A stretch of DNA of 64,000 nt from Symbiodinium kawagutii (lineage: Eukaryota > Sar > Dinophyceae > Suessiales > Symbiodiniaceae): assembly GCA_009767595.1 (NCBI GenBank), contig VSDK01020457.1, positions 267,119 through 331,118 of the forward strand. Direction: 5' to 3'. Below the pieces are notes generated by a model. That model did not search any database. It saw nothing but the letters and a program-made list of their open reading frames with translations, and was not told the DNA's origin. Positions 13,601-24,745 of the stretch are shown here, piece by piece. Both the position numbers and the translations under genes were made by a program. The stretch's first letter is position 1. The number at the start of each line of letters is the position of its first letter.

Positions 13601-13754
13601 TACTAGAAAGCATTTACCAGAAAAAAGGTAATAACTAAACTTGGCTGAGTCTCTTCGCCCCGGCCACCATTTTTGAAGACCAGGGACCCAAACCCTCGGT
13701 TCTGGGCACCTTGGATGCCGATGGTGGCGTTCCTGACGTTGCACGCTTACCCAT
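7685..13754 (-). CDS. Large unrecognised multi-exon protein (middle of cluster)
   Basis: I do not recognise this protein. The start at 13754 gives MGKRATSGTPPSASKVPRTE, a basic Ser/Pro leader of 38 codons ending at a GT donor (exon 13754-13641). Further exons, each bounded by AG and mostly GT: about 13533-13395 (SWLLGLNINRDLDDALDKWL), 13365-12985 (GLPMYEDWMGTATSIWALGY, FWYKSVEATKGIGRISVLLY), 12225-12030 (EVHCVYIPQENDVNYMWRRI), 11955-11823 (YKDAWLEAIEEYNSYGLACS), 11710-11575 (ADSVWQLILKHLHCNKFEAS), 11520-11150, 11020-10600, 10560-10215 (DACVIVWLDYMKFGVVSATE), 10140-9950, 9560-9402, 9082-8717, 8612-8290 and 8224-7685. It ends LTPLGGWALN before a TAG. The total is roughly 1000 residues, mixed alpha/beta in look, with no transmembrane run. 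It lies between the methyltransferase (330 bp upstream) and the HMG-like gene (about 150 bp downstream). It may work with them, but its sequence does not say how. Confidence 0.6.
12470..12800 (-). repeat. Intronic short-repeat cluster (GTCACCCTTGG and AAGGACGA words)
   Basis: Inside an intron of the preceding gene, GTCACCCTTGG or close variants recur at about 12494, 12553, 12605 and 12776. AAGGACGATGTT-like words recur at about 12668, 12718 and 12751. Nothing similar is seen in the other introns of the cluster. Confidence 0.6.
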
Positions 13755-14079
13755 GGCAACAGATGCCGGTCGTGGGTCTGAACACTGAACCAAATGAGCT
13801 GCCATTAAATTTGTTTCATCACACTTTGGTTCACTGCAAGTTCCAAAAGCGCAAAGAATATGAGTGAGCTAAAATGATGAAGAATGTATGTTTCCAATGC
13901 TCAGCATGTCAAACTTTTTTTGCATGCCTTCGATGAGCGTTTTGGACTCATTGGCAATTCTTCGGTTCCACAACGTATGTGAATTGAATTGAATTGACAT
14001 ACTGTAATTAAAGCAACTTTTGCTTATCAGTAAAGGGCAACCTTCACCGACTGATGAGCTGATTGTTCCAATCATCTCT
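13755..14079. promoter_or_regulatory. Intergenic gap between methyltransferase stop and next start
   Basis: 325 bases between two co-oriented genes. On the minus strand an AG (TTCAG at about 13781) lies some 23 nt before the downstream ATG and could serve as a spliced-leader acceptor. In dinoflagellates, close one-way genes are matured by leader trans-splicing. Its use here is inference. Confidence 0.35.
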
Positions 14080-17000
14080 TCAAAGACGTTCGACGCACAT
14101 AATGCATCCCAGAATGAAAGCCCCCACACAGGGCACGGACATCGCATTCCCTGCAGCCTTCTGCAAGGCTGATGCTGGGATTCCAGCTGTCTCCACCTTC
14201 GGAGAGCCTGACGCTTTGGCATGCGCTCTTGTGGTGGGTAAAGTCTGGGCTGACATCATCTCCAAAGGAAGCAAGAACCGTCGATGCACCTACCAGGGGA
14301 GCTGTGACATGCTAATCAATACAATGTCATTGGGGAAACCTATTGATGGAATAGTTTGGGTACACTCCAAGCATTTGACTTGAGAACAAAACCATTGTGC
14401 TTTTGAAGTGCCACACCTTTGACCACAACTTCCCCGAGTTGGTCGTGAGGGTAGGCAAGTGCCCCTCCACCGTGTTGGTCCTGCCACGGCCAGTCCTGAC
14501 CAATTGGTTGAGGTCTGCGATCATCCAGTCGTCACCACTGTTGTGGTAATCGCAGAGATTTCTCTCCTTAGTGAGCAATGGTTGGATGATAGGACAGGAC
14601 CTGGAACTAAACCTTTACATATCATTATGGCATGATCTCGTGTGATATCAGTTTTGATTATAATTGAATGGTGCTGAAGGAAACCAACACCAAAACAAAA
14701 ACCATACATAGTTTATAATCATCAGCTAGTTTCTTCGGCTGGTGTCAGACTCACACTCGGAGTCTTGGTCAAGTAGAAGAAGTCGCTTGCTTTCATGATG
14801 GGTTGGGCTTTCAATGCATTGATCAAATCCAGTAGCTTGATCGAAGGGTTCCATCGATACATCTTGGTTTTGAAAGCAATGCCATACACCCTGGGTCTGG
14901 CGCAGCCAAGCCCAAAGATTCTGGGATCCACGGCCAAGGTCTCACACTCCCATTGTGGTCCCAGGTAGTGTGCCACAGTTTGCTTCATTTTATATTCTGG
15001 CACATTCTCCAACAGCAACAGGTCTGCAGCATCACCTACCTGCTGGTAGTACCGCTGGTGACATGTGAACACAATGTCATCTTCACCCTGGCCAAGTCCC
15101 ATCAGCGAAAAGGGAGTGCAAGGTGATCCTGCAATCGTGGAGGAATGAAAGATTTCTCATATGTTTGGGAGATTGAATGCAAGTGGTTGGCAGTGCTGAC
15201 AATTCTCGAAACCAGGTCCTCCAATGTTCACACGATCAGCTCCTTAGTATACGAGAGGTACCAATCATGTCTGAAACCCCTTTGCTGATTTTACAACATC
15301 ACGTGTTCAGAATGCCTAGCATTGAAGAATCTAATCCAGCTGAGTTTCCATCGGTGTTTGGTACACATGTGGAACACTGTCTCTGATGAGTCGTGCAAAA
15401 CATCGTTGGCTTCTTCAGGTCCAGCTCTAGCATATCATGGAAACAGCACAAGTTGTAAGTGGATGCCAAAATCTTCTGACAATTTTGGTTCCACTCGACC
15501 CCCCACTTCATATTCACATGCTTTTGGCCAACTCGTTTTGCCTCAGGAAACAGATCGTTGCACGCGCTTTCCAAGCTGATCAATGCCTGGCAGGGAGGCT
15601 TGGATCAAAGCAGGTTGCCGGTGTGGGATGGTGTGGGTTCCCAATGCTACGTTGAAAGTCTTTGATAATAATCATGGTGAATATGATGGAATGCAAATTT
15701 TTTTGAAATTCCCACCGTTTCAGCGCAGCCCACTCCGCTGAAACACGTTGTGGTAGTCCAGTGCCAATTCTTAAGCTTGGAGACGACAACTGTCTTCCCA
15801 AAGGCTCCAACCAATCGGTTCAAGAAGGTTTTTGACCATGACATGGAAGCATGGACTGATCTGAATCCTTTGGCATCGTCCTTGCTTGGCTTTGGGATAG
15901 CAGTCTTTGGGTAGCAGGTCCTGACGCAATCATGTTCATGTCTCAATTGAAGCTGATAGAGCTGAAGTACCATCACTGTCAAGTGTCAAGGAATCAATTC
16001 TGATAATTTTACATCCAATAAATCTAACAAGTAGGACACCTAAAGTGTTTCTTCAATTTAACATCTTTGTGGTAACTCTACCATTGCTCAGCGTTCAGCT
16101 GTCCTTGATGGTGTTTTCCTCTTTTTCACGACGGTTTTCTTCACAGGTCTGGCAGTTGCAAAGCTGCTGAAAAGTGTTTGAGGCAACATAACCACCTTGC
16201 CTCTTTGAAGATGCATCTGCCAGCACAGCTTTCACAGCTAACTTCAAGGATGCAGGGCTCCTGAGCTGGTTGAAACAACATAGACAATGAGCCCAAGACG
16301 TTGCCAAGGGTGTGTTGTTTGTGCAAACGAGATTCATATTGCCCCAAGAGCGTGTCAGCAGTTCAGGTGTGGTTTGAACCCAAAACGCTTTCAGTGCTGC
16401 GTCGCATGAACATGGCTCGTCAATTGTGTTTGATCATTGTGTTTGATGGCAATTCATTTCCCAACTTGTTCTTTTGCAGTGCTTCCCCTAATGGTTCATC
16501 ATAGCTCTCGGTCGTTTTTTTGCATAGTCCAGCATAGCCTACAGCTGTTTCGTTTGCATTCACCTGTTGGTCATGGTGAAGCCTCATTTTTCAAATCACT
16601 AATCCTAGCACTGGCTCTGCAAAGGATGCTAGTCAACTCCAACACCTTTCCCTCAGGTGTGATGCCCTTCTTCTCGATCAGCAGGGATGCCTGAAACTGT
16701 TGAGCTTTACGCAAAGAGGGCTGACTGGTGGATACCCGACCTGGATGATGGCATGCTTGGCGGCAATGGCAATCTTGGTTTCCTGTCCCCCAAACACACA
16801 TAGAAGATGAATAGCTGTCAGCCAAAAGCACACATTCAAGTTGCATTTTTGCGCATGGTGAATATATTGTTGTTACATGGACATATTGCGATAAACTGTA
16901 GAAATAATAATAATACACAAAGAAAATGAGCCAATAAGAAATGATGGATCCTGCCTGGGAAAGGTTTTTCTCCTGGCACAACTGTGCATTCAGCATTAGA

Positions 17001-17476
17001 CTGAACTGCCATGTAGACTGAACTGCTGCTCTCCCCAGACCCAAGCTCCTCGCTTGTCGGTGGTGTTTCCATTCGAGGCGGTGACTGAGCAGGCAGAGTT
17101 CAGAAGGCAGGGACATGCCATCACGACATATCAGAAACAAGAGGGGCTGACCTGTGAATCTTGCAAGTCAACGGTTCCATATGTAGAAGGAGGCACAGCT
17201 GGTTCTGGAGGCCTTTGGTTCGTAGCACCGCCCTCGCAAGAGCTTGCTAGAAATGATTGTGAACTAGGTGTGTTGGCATCACATGCTCACATCACAGCTT
17301 GCCCACTCAAAGTGATATGATATGAATAGGCATATATATATATACATATATATAACTTATTATATATATATATATATACATATAACTTATATCTCTCAAA
17401 TGGCCTGGAACAAAGTTCTCCTTACCGCGGTTGGTTCTGGCTCCTCCCAGTCGGTGGTTCTCTGACGTTTCAGCAT
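14080..17476 (-). CDS. C5-cytosine DNA methyltransferase, multi-exon, catalytic motifs present
   Basis: Predicted to transfer a methyl group from S-adenosylmethionine to carbon 5 of cytosine in DNA. The motifs appear in canonical order. Motif I, TTTCFSGVGCAE, sits at the end of an exon of about 15945-15716. Motifs II/III, WGVEWNQNCQKIL and CCFHDMLEL, lie at about 15500-15420. The catalytic loop SPCTPFSLMG has the PC pair at 15118-15123, just inside a CAG acceptor. ENVPE (motif VI) is at 14995-15009 and CARPRVYGIAF (motif VIII) follows. A target-recognition-like exon is at about 14570-14390 (GRGRTNTVEGHLPTLTTNSG). Motif X, AGNAMSVPCVGAF, is at about 14117-14155, and the stop is at 14080. The N-terminal start at 17476 (MLKRQRTTDWEEPEPTA) precedes a GTAAGG donor and directly follows a CAG, a plausible leader acceptor. 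Between the start and motif I are Pro/Ser-rich linker exons and a Cys-containing exon (CNCQTCEENRREK). No PHD, CXXC or bromodomain is seen. The upstream neighbour is a transposase-like gene. Confidence 0.8.
17335..17395. repeat. TA-rich microsatellite in first methyltransferase intron
   Basis: Alternating TA with ACATATAT variants, about 60 bases, just after the first exon of the methyltransferase gene. Confidence 0.85.
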
Positions 17477-17850
17477 CCTGCAATCACCCACAATAAAAGA
17501 TGTGAAGTGAAGTGAAGGGCATGACTCAAAACGATCATGTGTTGTATGCTTTGGTGCCCTGTGTCCTTTCAGGTGAGCTGGGGATGACTGGCTGAGAGTC
17601 TGAGCTGGTACCATGTGAGTCCATAGCACTTGGAAGATTGGGCCAAAACAACTTCGAGTCCATTTAGCTCCAAGGAACATGTCAGACAACCAACGTCGGG
17701 AGAGAAGCCAAATGCATCATCAAACGACCGCCTTTAAATGTTTCTTTTTACAATATCCATTCATATTTCCTAGATGTGTTCCCCTAAGAACTGGTGATAC
17801 AATGAAATATTCATATGGTTTTCGCTTTGCAATGATCTGTTTGGATCTTT

Positions 17851-20800
17851 TCACGGCCTGCCCAACCTGGCTACCAGCCTCATTTCAGGCAACAACCGTT
17901 CAAAGGGACGGCACTGGTTCACATCAAGATTCTCCAGTGCATCAAACTCATGTGGCACCCTTTGGGACACCCATGCCAATGCTGGGACTGGATCTGGCAG
18001 CGCGCCAGCGTTCGAAATCTTCAAGAAGTATTGAACTGTTCTTTGGGTACTCTCTACAGGATTTGTTTCAAGTAGAGCAGAAGCCAGTTGCAAGAGTTTC
18101 TTGATTCTTTCAGAATCGAAACTTTTCAGCGGTCTCGGCACATCAGGCACCTCGTTCATAATTCTCATGAATGCAGCTGGCCAGACCAAGATCGGTTCCT
18201 GCGGTGACTCCATGCAATTGACTTGCGAGTTGATTTTTGTTCAAGCAAAAATGAGTTGGAACAACTTGGAAGTGAGGGTTTCCGAAGCTGGATTTTCAAG
18301 AAGTGATCAACAGAATTAAGTCAGTCCTGGGAGAGGGTCGGATCACCAGCAAATCTTTTGATGCAGCAGAAAACATCGTTGTTATCTTCAGGCCAAAGAA
18401 GGCGTCCAGGACCATGTGATGTCTTGACCATGTTGACTGGAATGTCTGGCCGGAGTTACAAGCAAGAATCCAATCAATCCATTTCTATCAACACCAGATT
18501 TTTCTCTGTGGATAACAGTTTGGAAGAAACCAGCTGGCTTTGGCAATTTGCCTAAGAGCAATTGAACATACCTTGCCTCGGCGTCGAAGGAAAAGGAAAC
18601 AATGGGCTCCTGTGCTATCATCTTTGAGTCCACCAGATAGAGTTACTGGTGCCCGTTCAAACCTCGGAGGGGGTGAAACATGATAATGTATAAACCTTAA
18701 ACTGAAATCTTCTTTATTTAAGTCTTCAAAGGGAGCTTCAATTCCAATCCAGAATCATCATGCCATCAAGGGACCACTGCTTCCAGTTTCGTATGGTTGA
18801 GACCTTCTCAACATGGACAACGGCTGTGCCTAGCCATTCCTTCAGCTGGAGTTTGCTCATCAAATAGGTGACTTTCCTCAGGGAAAAAGCAGGCATATTC
18901 AAGTTGTGGCATTGGGCACAAGCGCTGTGCCGGTAAGGTTATGGGTTCTGAGTCCACATGTTTATGGTCGAGATTCGATACAATGTCATCGTCGTCAGCA
19001 AGTACATCAACCCATTTCATAGCTCTGGCCAGCACACCATAAATCTGATCTCAGTGTTGAAGGCAAGGAAAGGGGGAAAGGGCTTTAGTATTTTGTTTCA
19101 ACATCATCAGATGGACCCTAGTAACAAATGATTGTCGCTCAGCACATGCACAAAGCTGGCAAGAGACCGATACTGCAGTGGGTATGTCCCACTCTGCTCA
19201 TCAGCAAGCCGCTGAATTGTAGACCCTTTTGAAGTAATAACCACGCCATCATTTTCATCATGGTGTTATTCTTGGATTCACGCACCGTGTTGTCAACCTC
19301 AGATGAAATCAAATGATAATCAATGAGTAGGATAGGAATGTAATCTCAAGGTAACGGTTAAACAAAGTCTTTGGAATGAAAAGATGTGAGCAACCATTCA
19401 AAAGAGACTTAATCTTGAACTTGCTATATTAAACCTAGGCACCCACAGCAAAATTTTTTGTGGATAGCGTTTGCCATTGGCATCACACACTTCTTTCATC
19501 TTATCCAATGCTTTGGACAAGCATTCGGCAACCATGCTTCCGTCTGAACTTTGGCGCACATCCAGCACATACATTGCTAGAACGACCCCATGCAGCCACA
19601 CACCTTGCAGCTTAGAACGAGGTCTCTCGTACTTAGCAATTCGTTTTGTGAGCAGCTGATGCCGGCAACGTGGTACCGCCCACTTGCTTTGATCCATACC
19701 GTCCTTGGAATCAATGGTTCTAACAACATTAAACAGCTACGATTCTAGAATGACGATCAATCCTGCTTGGATGGGGTTGGTTACCAGAATGCTGACAAGA
19801 GTCGGTATGGATGAACAGAACGGCTTCATCATCTTTCAAAGGATTCTGATCCTGCTAACAAGGTAACACATTCAAGGAACTATGATCAAACTCTTTTGTG
19901 GGGCAATTTGTCACTGCATTGTTTGTTCTCCATCTTACTTTGGTCCTGAAAGTATGTTTCAAGCCTCCTGTCTGCCGCAACCGATTCCAAGTGCGCTTGA
20001 TACTGCCTGGATATTTCGAATCTATCCATGGCATCCTGGGCTGACTCTGTCAGTCTGTCTAACTTGAGTCTCAGCATTCAAAAATATTCAAACTTGTTTT
20101 GTTTTGACACTGACTATCTAGCACATCCTGAAAAACATGTACTGTAGCATAAATTTGCTCTCTAAGTATCTGATGCATCTTCAAACGCATCCTTGTATGC
20201 TGTGCAGTCGTCGCATGCTGGAAAATTTGTAGGAGTTGCAAACTTCAAAAGGTTGCGCCATTTGGTCTTGTACCTTCTGACGAAGTGGTTATACCTAAGG
20301 CATGGCCGGAAACTATGTTTTGGATAACACAAGCCCCTGAAAAGCACACACCAAGAATTGAATGAGCAGTAAACTAATCAAAGCCAAAGCGTCGAAACAC
20401 TACCCCCACATTGCACATGCAACATCTTCAGGTTTCCAGGTGGTAAATATCTCGTTGGAAGGTCAGATGGATTGTCACACCAATTTGTATCAACAAGCCT
20501 CAGAGCAGGATGTCCAAGATGTATCTCATGTCCAAGAAGTTCTTGGCTAACAAAGCATGTCATCACTTTCAAAATTCTTAGGCTAAAACTGTGTGTACAG
20601 CATCTTGCTCCCCATCACGTGCATTTTCAACTCAAGGCTGCTTTCCAACGGTTCCCTGTCAACGATGGCCTCTGTCTCGGAATCCACTTCATCATCATCT
20701 CCTGAGCACGAGGGCAGTTATGCAGCTCAGGAATAGTTATGTTTGAGACTAGCACGATACAGTTTCCACAATCATCGTATATCAATTTGCCATTTAGCTT

Positions 20801-22078
20801 CTTACTTCCACATCATCCTCATGTGCCATTGTTGTGAAAGACACTGCCAGAGGAGATGGAGCAGCACTTTTGGATTGTGTTCTCAATCGTGCAGCTCTGC
20901 GAAACCTTATCCACAAAAGCATGGTATTCAATGTCGCAATGTCATAATTTCAAGAATTTCACACTTTTTCCAAACGACTGAAAACATCTCGTGCTGAATA
21001 AGTGACTGGGTAGGTAGCATCCCCCCATGCTGAACATAAAGTCGCAGGAAGAATTGGTCGATGCGCATGTACTTGAGAGGTGTGCGTTTTTTTGCCTTAA
21101 GCGGTTTGAGACATGACACTTTGTCATTCAAGACATGGCAAGCAATGACAAGACAAATCGGTCATCAATCATTAAACCCAGTTACTGCCCCAAAGCACCT
21201 GTAGCGAAGGTCAACTTTTCCCTTCCCAGCTGTATTCAACCTTTGGGGCCTGATCCCAAGAAGTACACACAGGCAGCGGCCCGACACAGTTCTTGCACAT
21301 AATCGCCATGTCCTTTGGCCACACGAAGTGCCCTTCATCATCTCATAGATCTTAGCGCAAGGTATGCTCCCAGTGATATCTTCTAAGGCATTCAAAGGAA
21401 ATGTTTGATACTTAGTTGACTAGCATCTCTCATAAATGCAAATTCTTTGCAACTAAGTCTAGGGCATATGCATCTTGAGCTGGCTTTTCCATGGCCCAGA
21501 ACATGTTCAGAAACTTCATGATATCGGCTACATTGCCAGCACATTTTCGAAAGCACTTGCCGCGATGACAAGCACAGCTATGTCTAGCCAGAAGACTGCT
21601 CACACGGTCCCAAGACCGCCCATTGTCTGCATGCCTGCATAGGGTGGCAACCCAAAACTTGAGGGTTGAGGTCGAGGTGTGTGTGGTCAAAAACGAAAAC
21701 CTTTAGGTACAAAGAAAGAGAACAAGTAGTAGCAGTATTAACTCCGAGTTACGATTGCCGAGGTTCTGGATTTGAATACAGTTTTCTCCTGCTGTTGTCA
21801 TAGTTGGGTCTCACCCTTGGTGTTGATGAGGGTTGCTTATATGCTGCTGCAAATTTCGCTTTCCCCTGGTACTCTGAAATGCTTGCCACCGAAAACTCCA
21901 CCAAAGATCTCTCAATCAAAGATCTCTCAGCCACCCCACAAGTAGAGGAGGATGGCCCACCACCCAAAGATCGCAAGAAGGCCTTTCGGCCCTTGCTGTC
22001 AGCAGCAGCAACCAGTGGGCTAGGATCATTGGCAGGCTCATCTCTTAGGCGCTTCAGGAAAGCAACACGGTCACTCAT
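17851..22078 (-). CDS. Transposase-like protein of the dinoflagellate DN...KN / GHTH family (DUF7869-like)
   Basis: The role is probably nucleic-acid strand transfer or a domesticated derivative. The RNase-H-like reading is inference from acidic and GHTH motifs. The start at 22078 gives MSDRVAFLKRLRDEPA. Then come a Cys cluster exon (CACHRGKCFRKCAGNV, about 21590-21530) and exons at about 21395-21170, 21090-20940 (QFFLRLYVQHGGMLPTQ) and 20690-20600. Next are KTKWRNLLKFATPTNFPACD plus CTAYKDAF (20260-20170) and FEISRQYQAHLESV (20040-19900). Exon 19851-19804 ends AVLFIHT. Exon 19703-19443 opens DGMDQSKWAVPR. Exon 19297-19168 holds VDNTVRESKNN and RVGHTHCSI. Exon 19049 onward restores D, giving GHTHCSID, then QIYGVLARAMKW. 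Later exons hold HVEKVSTIRNWKQWSLDG (about 18800-18750), LSGGLKDDSTGAHCFLFLRR (to 18572), NNDVFCCIKRFAGDP and, at 18213-17853, the C-terminal EPILVWPAAFMRIMN. No stop interrupts the joins I checked. Family naming is from memory. Confidence 0.75.
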
Positions 22079-22249
22079 CTCACTTGACCCTGAATTGCTG
22101 CAATGCATTCATGTGGTATTATTACGCATAACCCCCTTGCCTTTAATAAATTCAGCTCCAAATCTAGGCATCAATTAAAACGAAATAGGCATCAATTATA
22201 ACGAAATCTACTTACTTGTTAAAAACCACGAGTTTTTGCGACTTCGGAC

Positions 22250-22670
22250 TTGAGAATGTGCTTCGCGCGCAGGCAGCATGCCAGTTTTGAGAATCATGAG
22301 TCGTCAAAAGTGCTCCGAACCTGACATGTTTTTACGATTTTGACTTCCAAATGTGCTTCGCGCCTAGGTTTTTTAACGATTTTGAACGTGGAATCGTCTA
22401 AAAGGGCTCCGAGCATGCAGTGTTTTTACGATTTTGACTTCCAAATGTGCTTCGCGCCTAGGTTTTTTAACGATTTTGAACGTGGAATCGTCTAAAAGGG
22501 CTCCGAGCATGCAGTGTTTTTACGATTTTGACTTCCAAATGTGCTTCGCGCCTAGGTTTTTTAACGATTTTGAACGTGGAATCGTCTAAAAGGGCTCCGA
22601 GCATGCAGTGTTTTTACGATTTTGACTTCCAAATGTGCTTCGCGCCTAGGTTTTTTCACGATTTTTGCAC
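22250..22670 (+). repeat. 94-bp tandem repeat, about four copies
   Basis: CGCCTAGG recurs at 22361, 22455, 22549 and 22643, giving an exact 94-bp period. Units contain TTTTTACGATTTTGACTTCC and AAATGTGCTTCGCGC. The first copy is diverged. The array lies about 170 bp upstream of the first gene of the cluster, and its unit is related to the block at 2.83-3.13 kb. Confidence 0.9.
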
Positions 22671-22679
22671 ACACCTTCC

Positions 22680-23916
22680 GCCACAGTGGTCCGCACCCGC
22701 CGCTTTAGCGAGGTACCCTTCTGGACCCTCATGATGCACAAAACCTTGCAAAACACAGCATTTCGCGACTTTCCTAACATTTTGGCGTGCTCGCACTCTC
22801 ATCTTTCGCACATCTCTTCTTTCTCACATCTGCATAGGCGATCTACCCTAGCTGAGTTGTCCATATTGTCGGAAGTTAGACTTCTAAACTTCCTTCGACT
22901 ATCAATAATGATTAACTAATGATAATTGGTAATTAATGATAGTTAATCAATGATGATGTGGTCAATTATCCATTATCCATCTTATTGATGACCAATGCTC
23001 ATGATTATGACCAACCTTGCCCATCATCGTTAGCTAAAGTCTTTTCTGATGCTTTTGATGGCTCAAAAAAATCATTATTCACCAACTATCTTTGACCGGT
23101 TTACATGGTCAACTTGCAATTTACCGACGGCAATGACTTGTTGCTGGTGAAGTATGATGATGATGGCATAGTCATGGGTAGCATTGTTCTGTAATGCCGT
23201 CATCATTTCTCCATCATTCACCAGTTGGTTGCTTTCGTCATCTGATACTTAAGCATGAGTACCGCAACCATCAAAATGATTGAACATGTTCGGGTTGGGT
23301 TAAGCAAAATGACAACACACGTGATGGTGAATCATTTCAGTGGATGTGACTTTGCCATGGGATGGGCCAATGAGCAAAGGTGTTTGTGTGTGCACGGCGC
23401 ATTTGCCAAACAATTTCGCACCAAGCAAATGCTTCACAGTTTTGAGTCGGAATATGTAAGTCTTGCAACGTGGACAATGATGCCCGCACCACTAACAGCT
23501 TGAGATAAACATAGATAAACAATTTTGAGGCAAGAGTATGAACCTGTTTGCTATCCCGGTAAGTGATGAAGATTGATGAACACCAATACGAACACTGATG
23601 GTAAGTGTGCTATCCCAGCACTGTAGTAAGTCTGATCACTGTTAGGCATCAGGAGGTTCTGTTATGAATCATGGTCATGTGCCAATCAATAGTCACTGAT
23701 TGGCAGGTACGTGTTAGAGGGTGTCTTGCCATGTGTCCATGTAGTTTTAATCTGTTAGCCCACGTGGACCAACGACCAAACACAAAAATACCACCAACCA
23801 CAAGTAATTGCTAACAGTCACAACATGGAAGTGATACTTAGACCACTTCTGATCGTTGTCGATCATGACATGATAAATCCAAAGGAACACATCCCCCGAG
23901 GGCACCAACCACATAC
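22680..23916. other. No gene recognised
   Basis: Mixed AT-rich DNA with AATTAATGATAG and ATGGTTGA-like words. An 82-codon plus frame at 23255-23503 has ordinary composition but no recognisable motif and no splice support. The last 150 bases before the exon-like island are rich in CCAACCAC. Confidence 0.4.
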
Positions 23917-24002
23917 CTGCGCCCCAGCGGTCCTGGGAGCGAGCCAATGTGCGCGGGCGGCGTAAATGTTGCCGTGCACGAAGCGTTCCAAAGATCACGG
24001 GC
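23917..24002 (-). CDS. Exon-like island, unknown gene
   Basis: 86 GC-rich bases bounded on the minus strand by TTGCAG (acceptor) and CAG/GTATGT (donor), in AT-rich repeats. Two frames are open through it (PVIFGTLRARQHLRRPR and ARDLWNASCTATF), and the third has only an early stop before SLERFVHGNIYAARAHW. The frame and the gene are unresolved. CCAACCAC-type DNA is on its left and ATGGTTGATG on its right, the same arrangement as around the better supported exons. Confidence 0.45.
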
Positions 24003-24589
24003 CTGCAATGGATGGCGAATGGCCTGAGACAGGGCAACCTATGTGGGGGGGTTCTCAAAATAGCAAGAACCTATGTTGGTTTATTGCTACAAATGGTTGA
24101 TGTTGGCTAAAGCATGCTAAAGCCAACCAACAACCAAAAAATGATGCTCAACCGGCTTGCGACAAACAATACCAAAGATAACAACCAAACTAATGGTTAA
24201 GGTCAATCATGGTTGAGTGTGGTTACAACCAAGGAGAAGCAACAAGCAAAATGGGAAAGGCCAGTCATGAGTGAGACATAGCGAGAACGGTTCAAAGTTA
24301 GTAGTCATAGTCATAGTGGTTTCATGGTCGCATGTAATTATCGAGCCATGAAACCCTTCGCTTTTTAAACTACTATCCACCAGAAAGGACTATTGACCGT
24401 TGTCGTGTTCACTAACCCACTACTGCGAATCCATATTGTCAAGTATCATAAGCCATTACTACCTACTGTCATTAGATATCATTGATAAACCATGACTAAA
24501 AAATAAAGTATCAATAGATGCCGTTCGGTATCATGACCACTATTCTGAACCATTACTCATCGTGAGCCACTATCACTCACCATCACTAG

Positions 24590-24745
24590 CGACCGTAGAC
24601 CTCAATCGACAACTGACCGTCTCTCTGTCTCTCCCACCATCGGAACCTGGTTCACGGCTGGAAATTCCGACGGTTCGCGGCGAGACACTGGGGTGATGCC
24701 CCTGGCGCAAGGGCAGTGCCCAAGAAGCGTTGGGAAGTGGTTGTA
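24590..24745. CDS. Exon-like island, strand uncertain
   Basis: GC-rich island. The plus strand reads LVHGWKFRRFAARHWGDAPG up to a GT at about 24739. The minus strand reads RQGHHPSVSPRTVGISSREP up to a CAG/GTTCC donor. Both are open and neither is recognised. CACCATCACTAGC lies on the left and GGTTGATCACCTGGTTAATG on the right. Confidence 0.3.
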
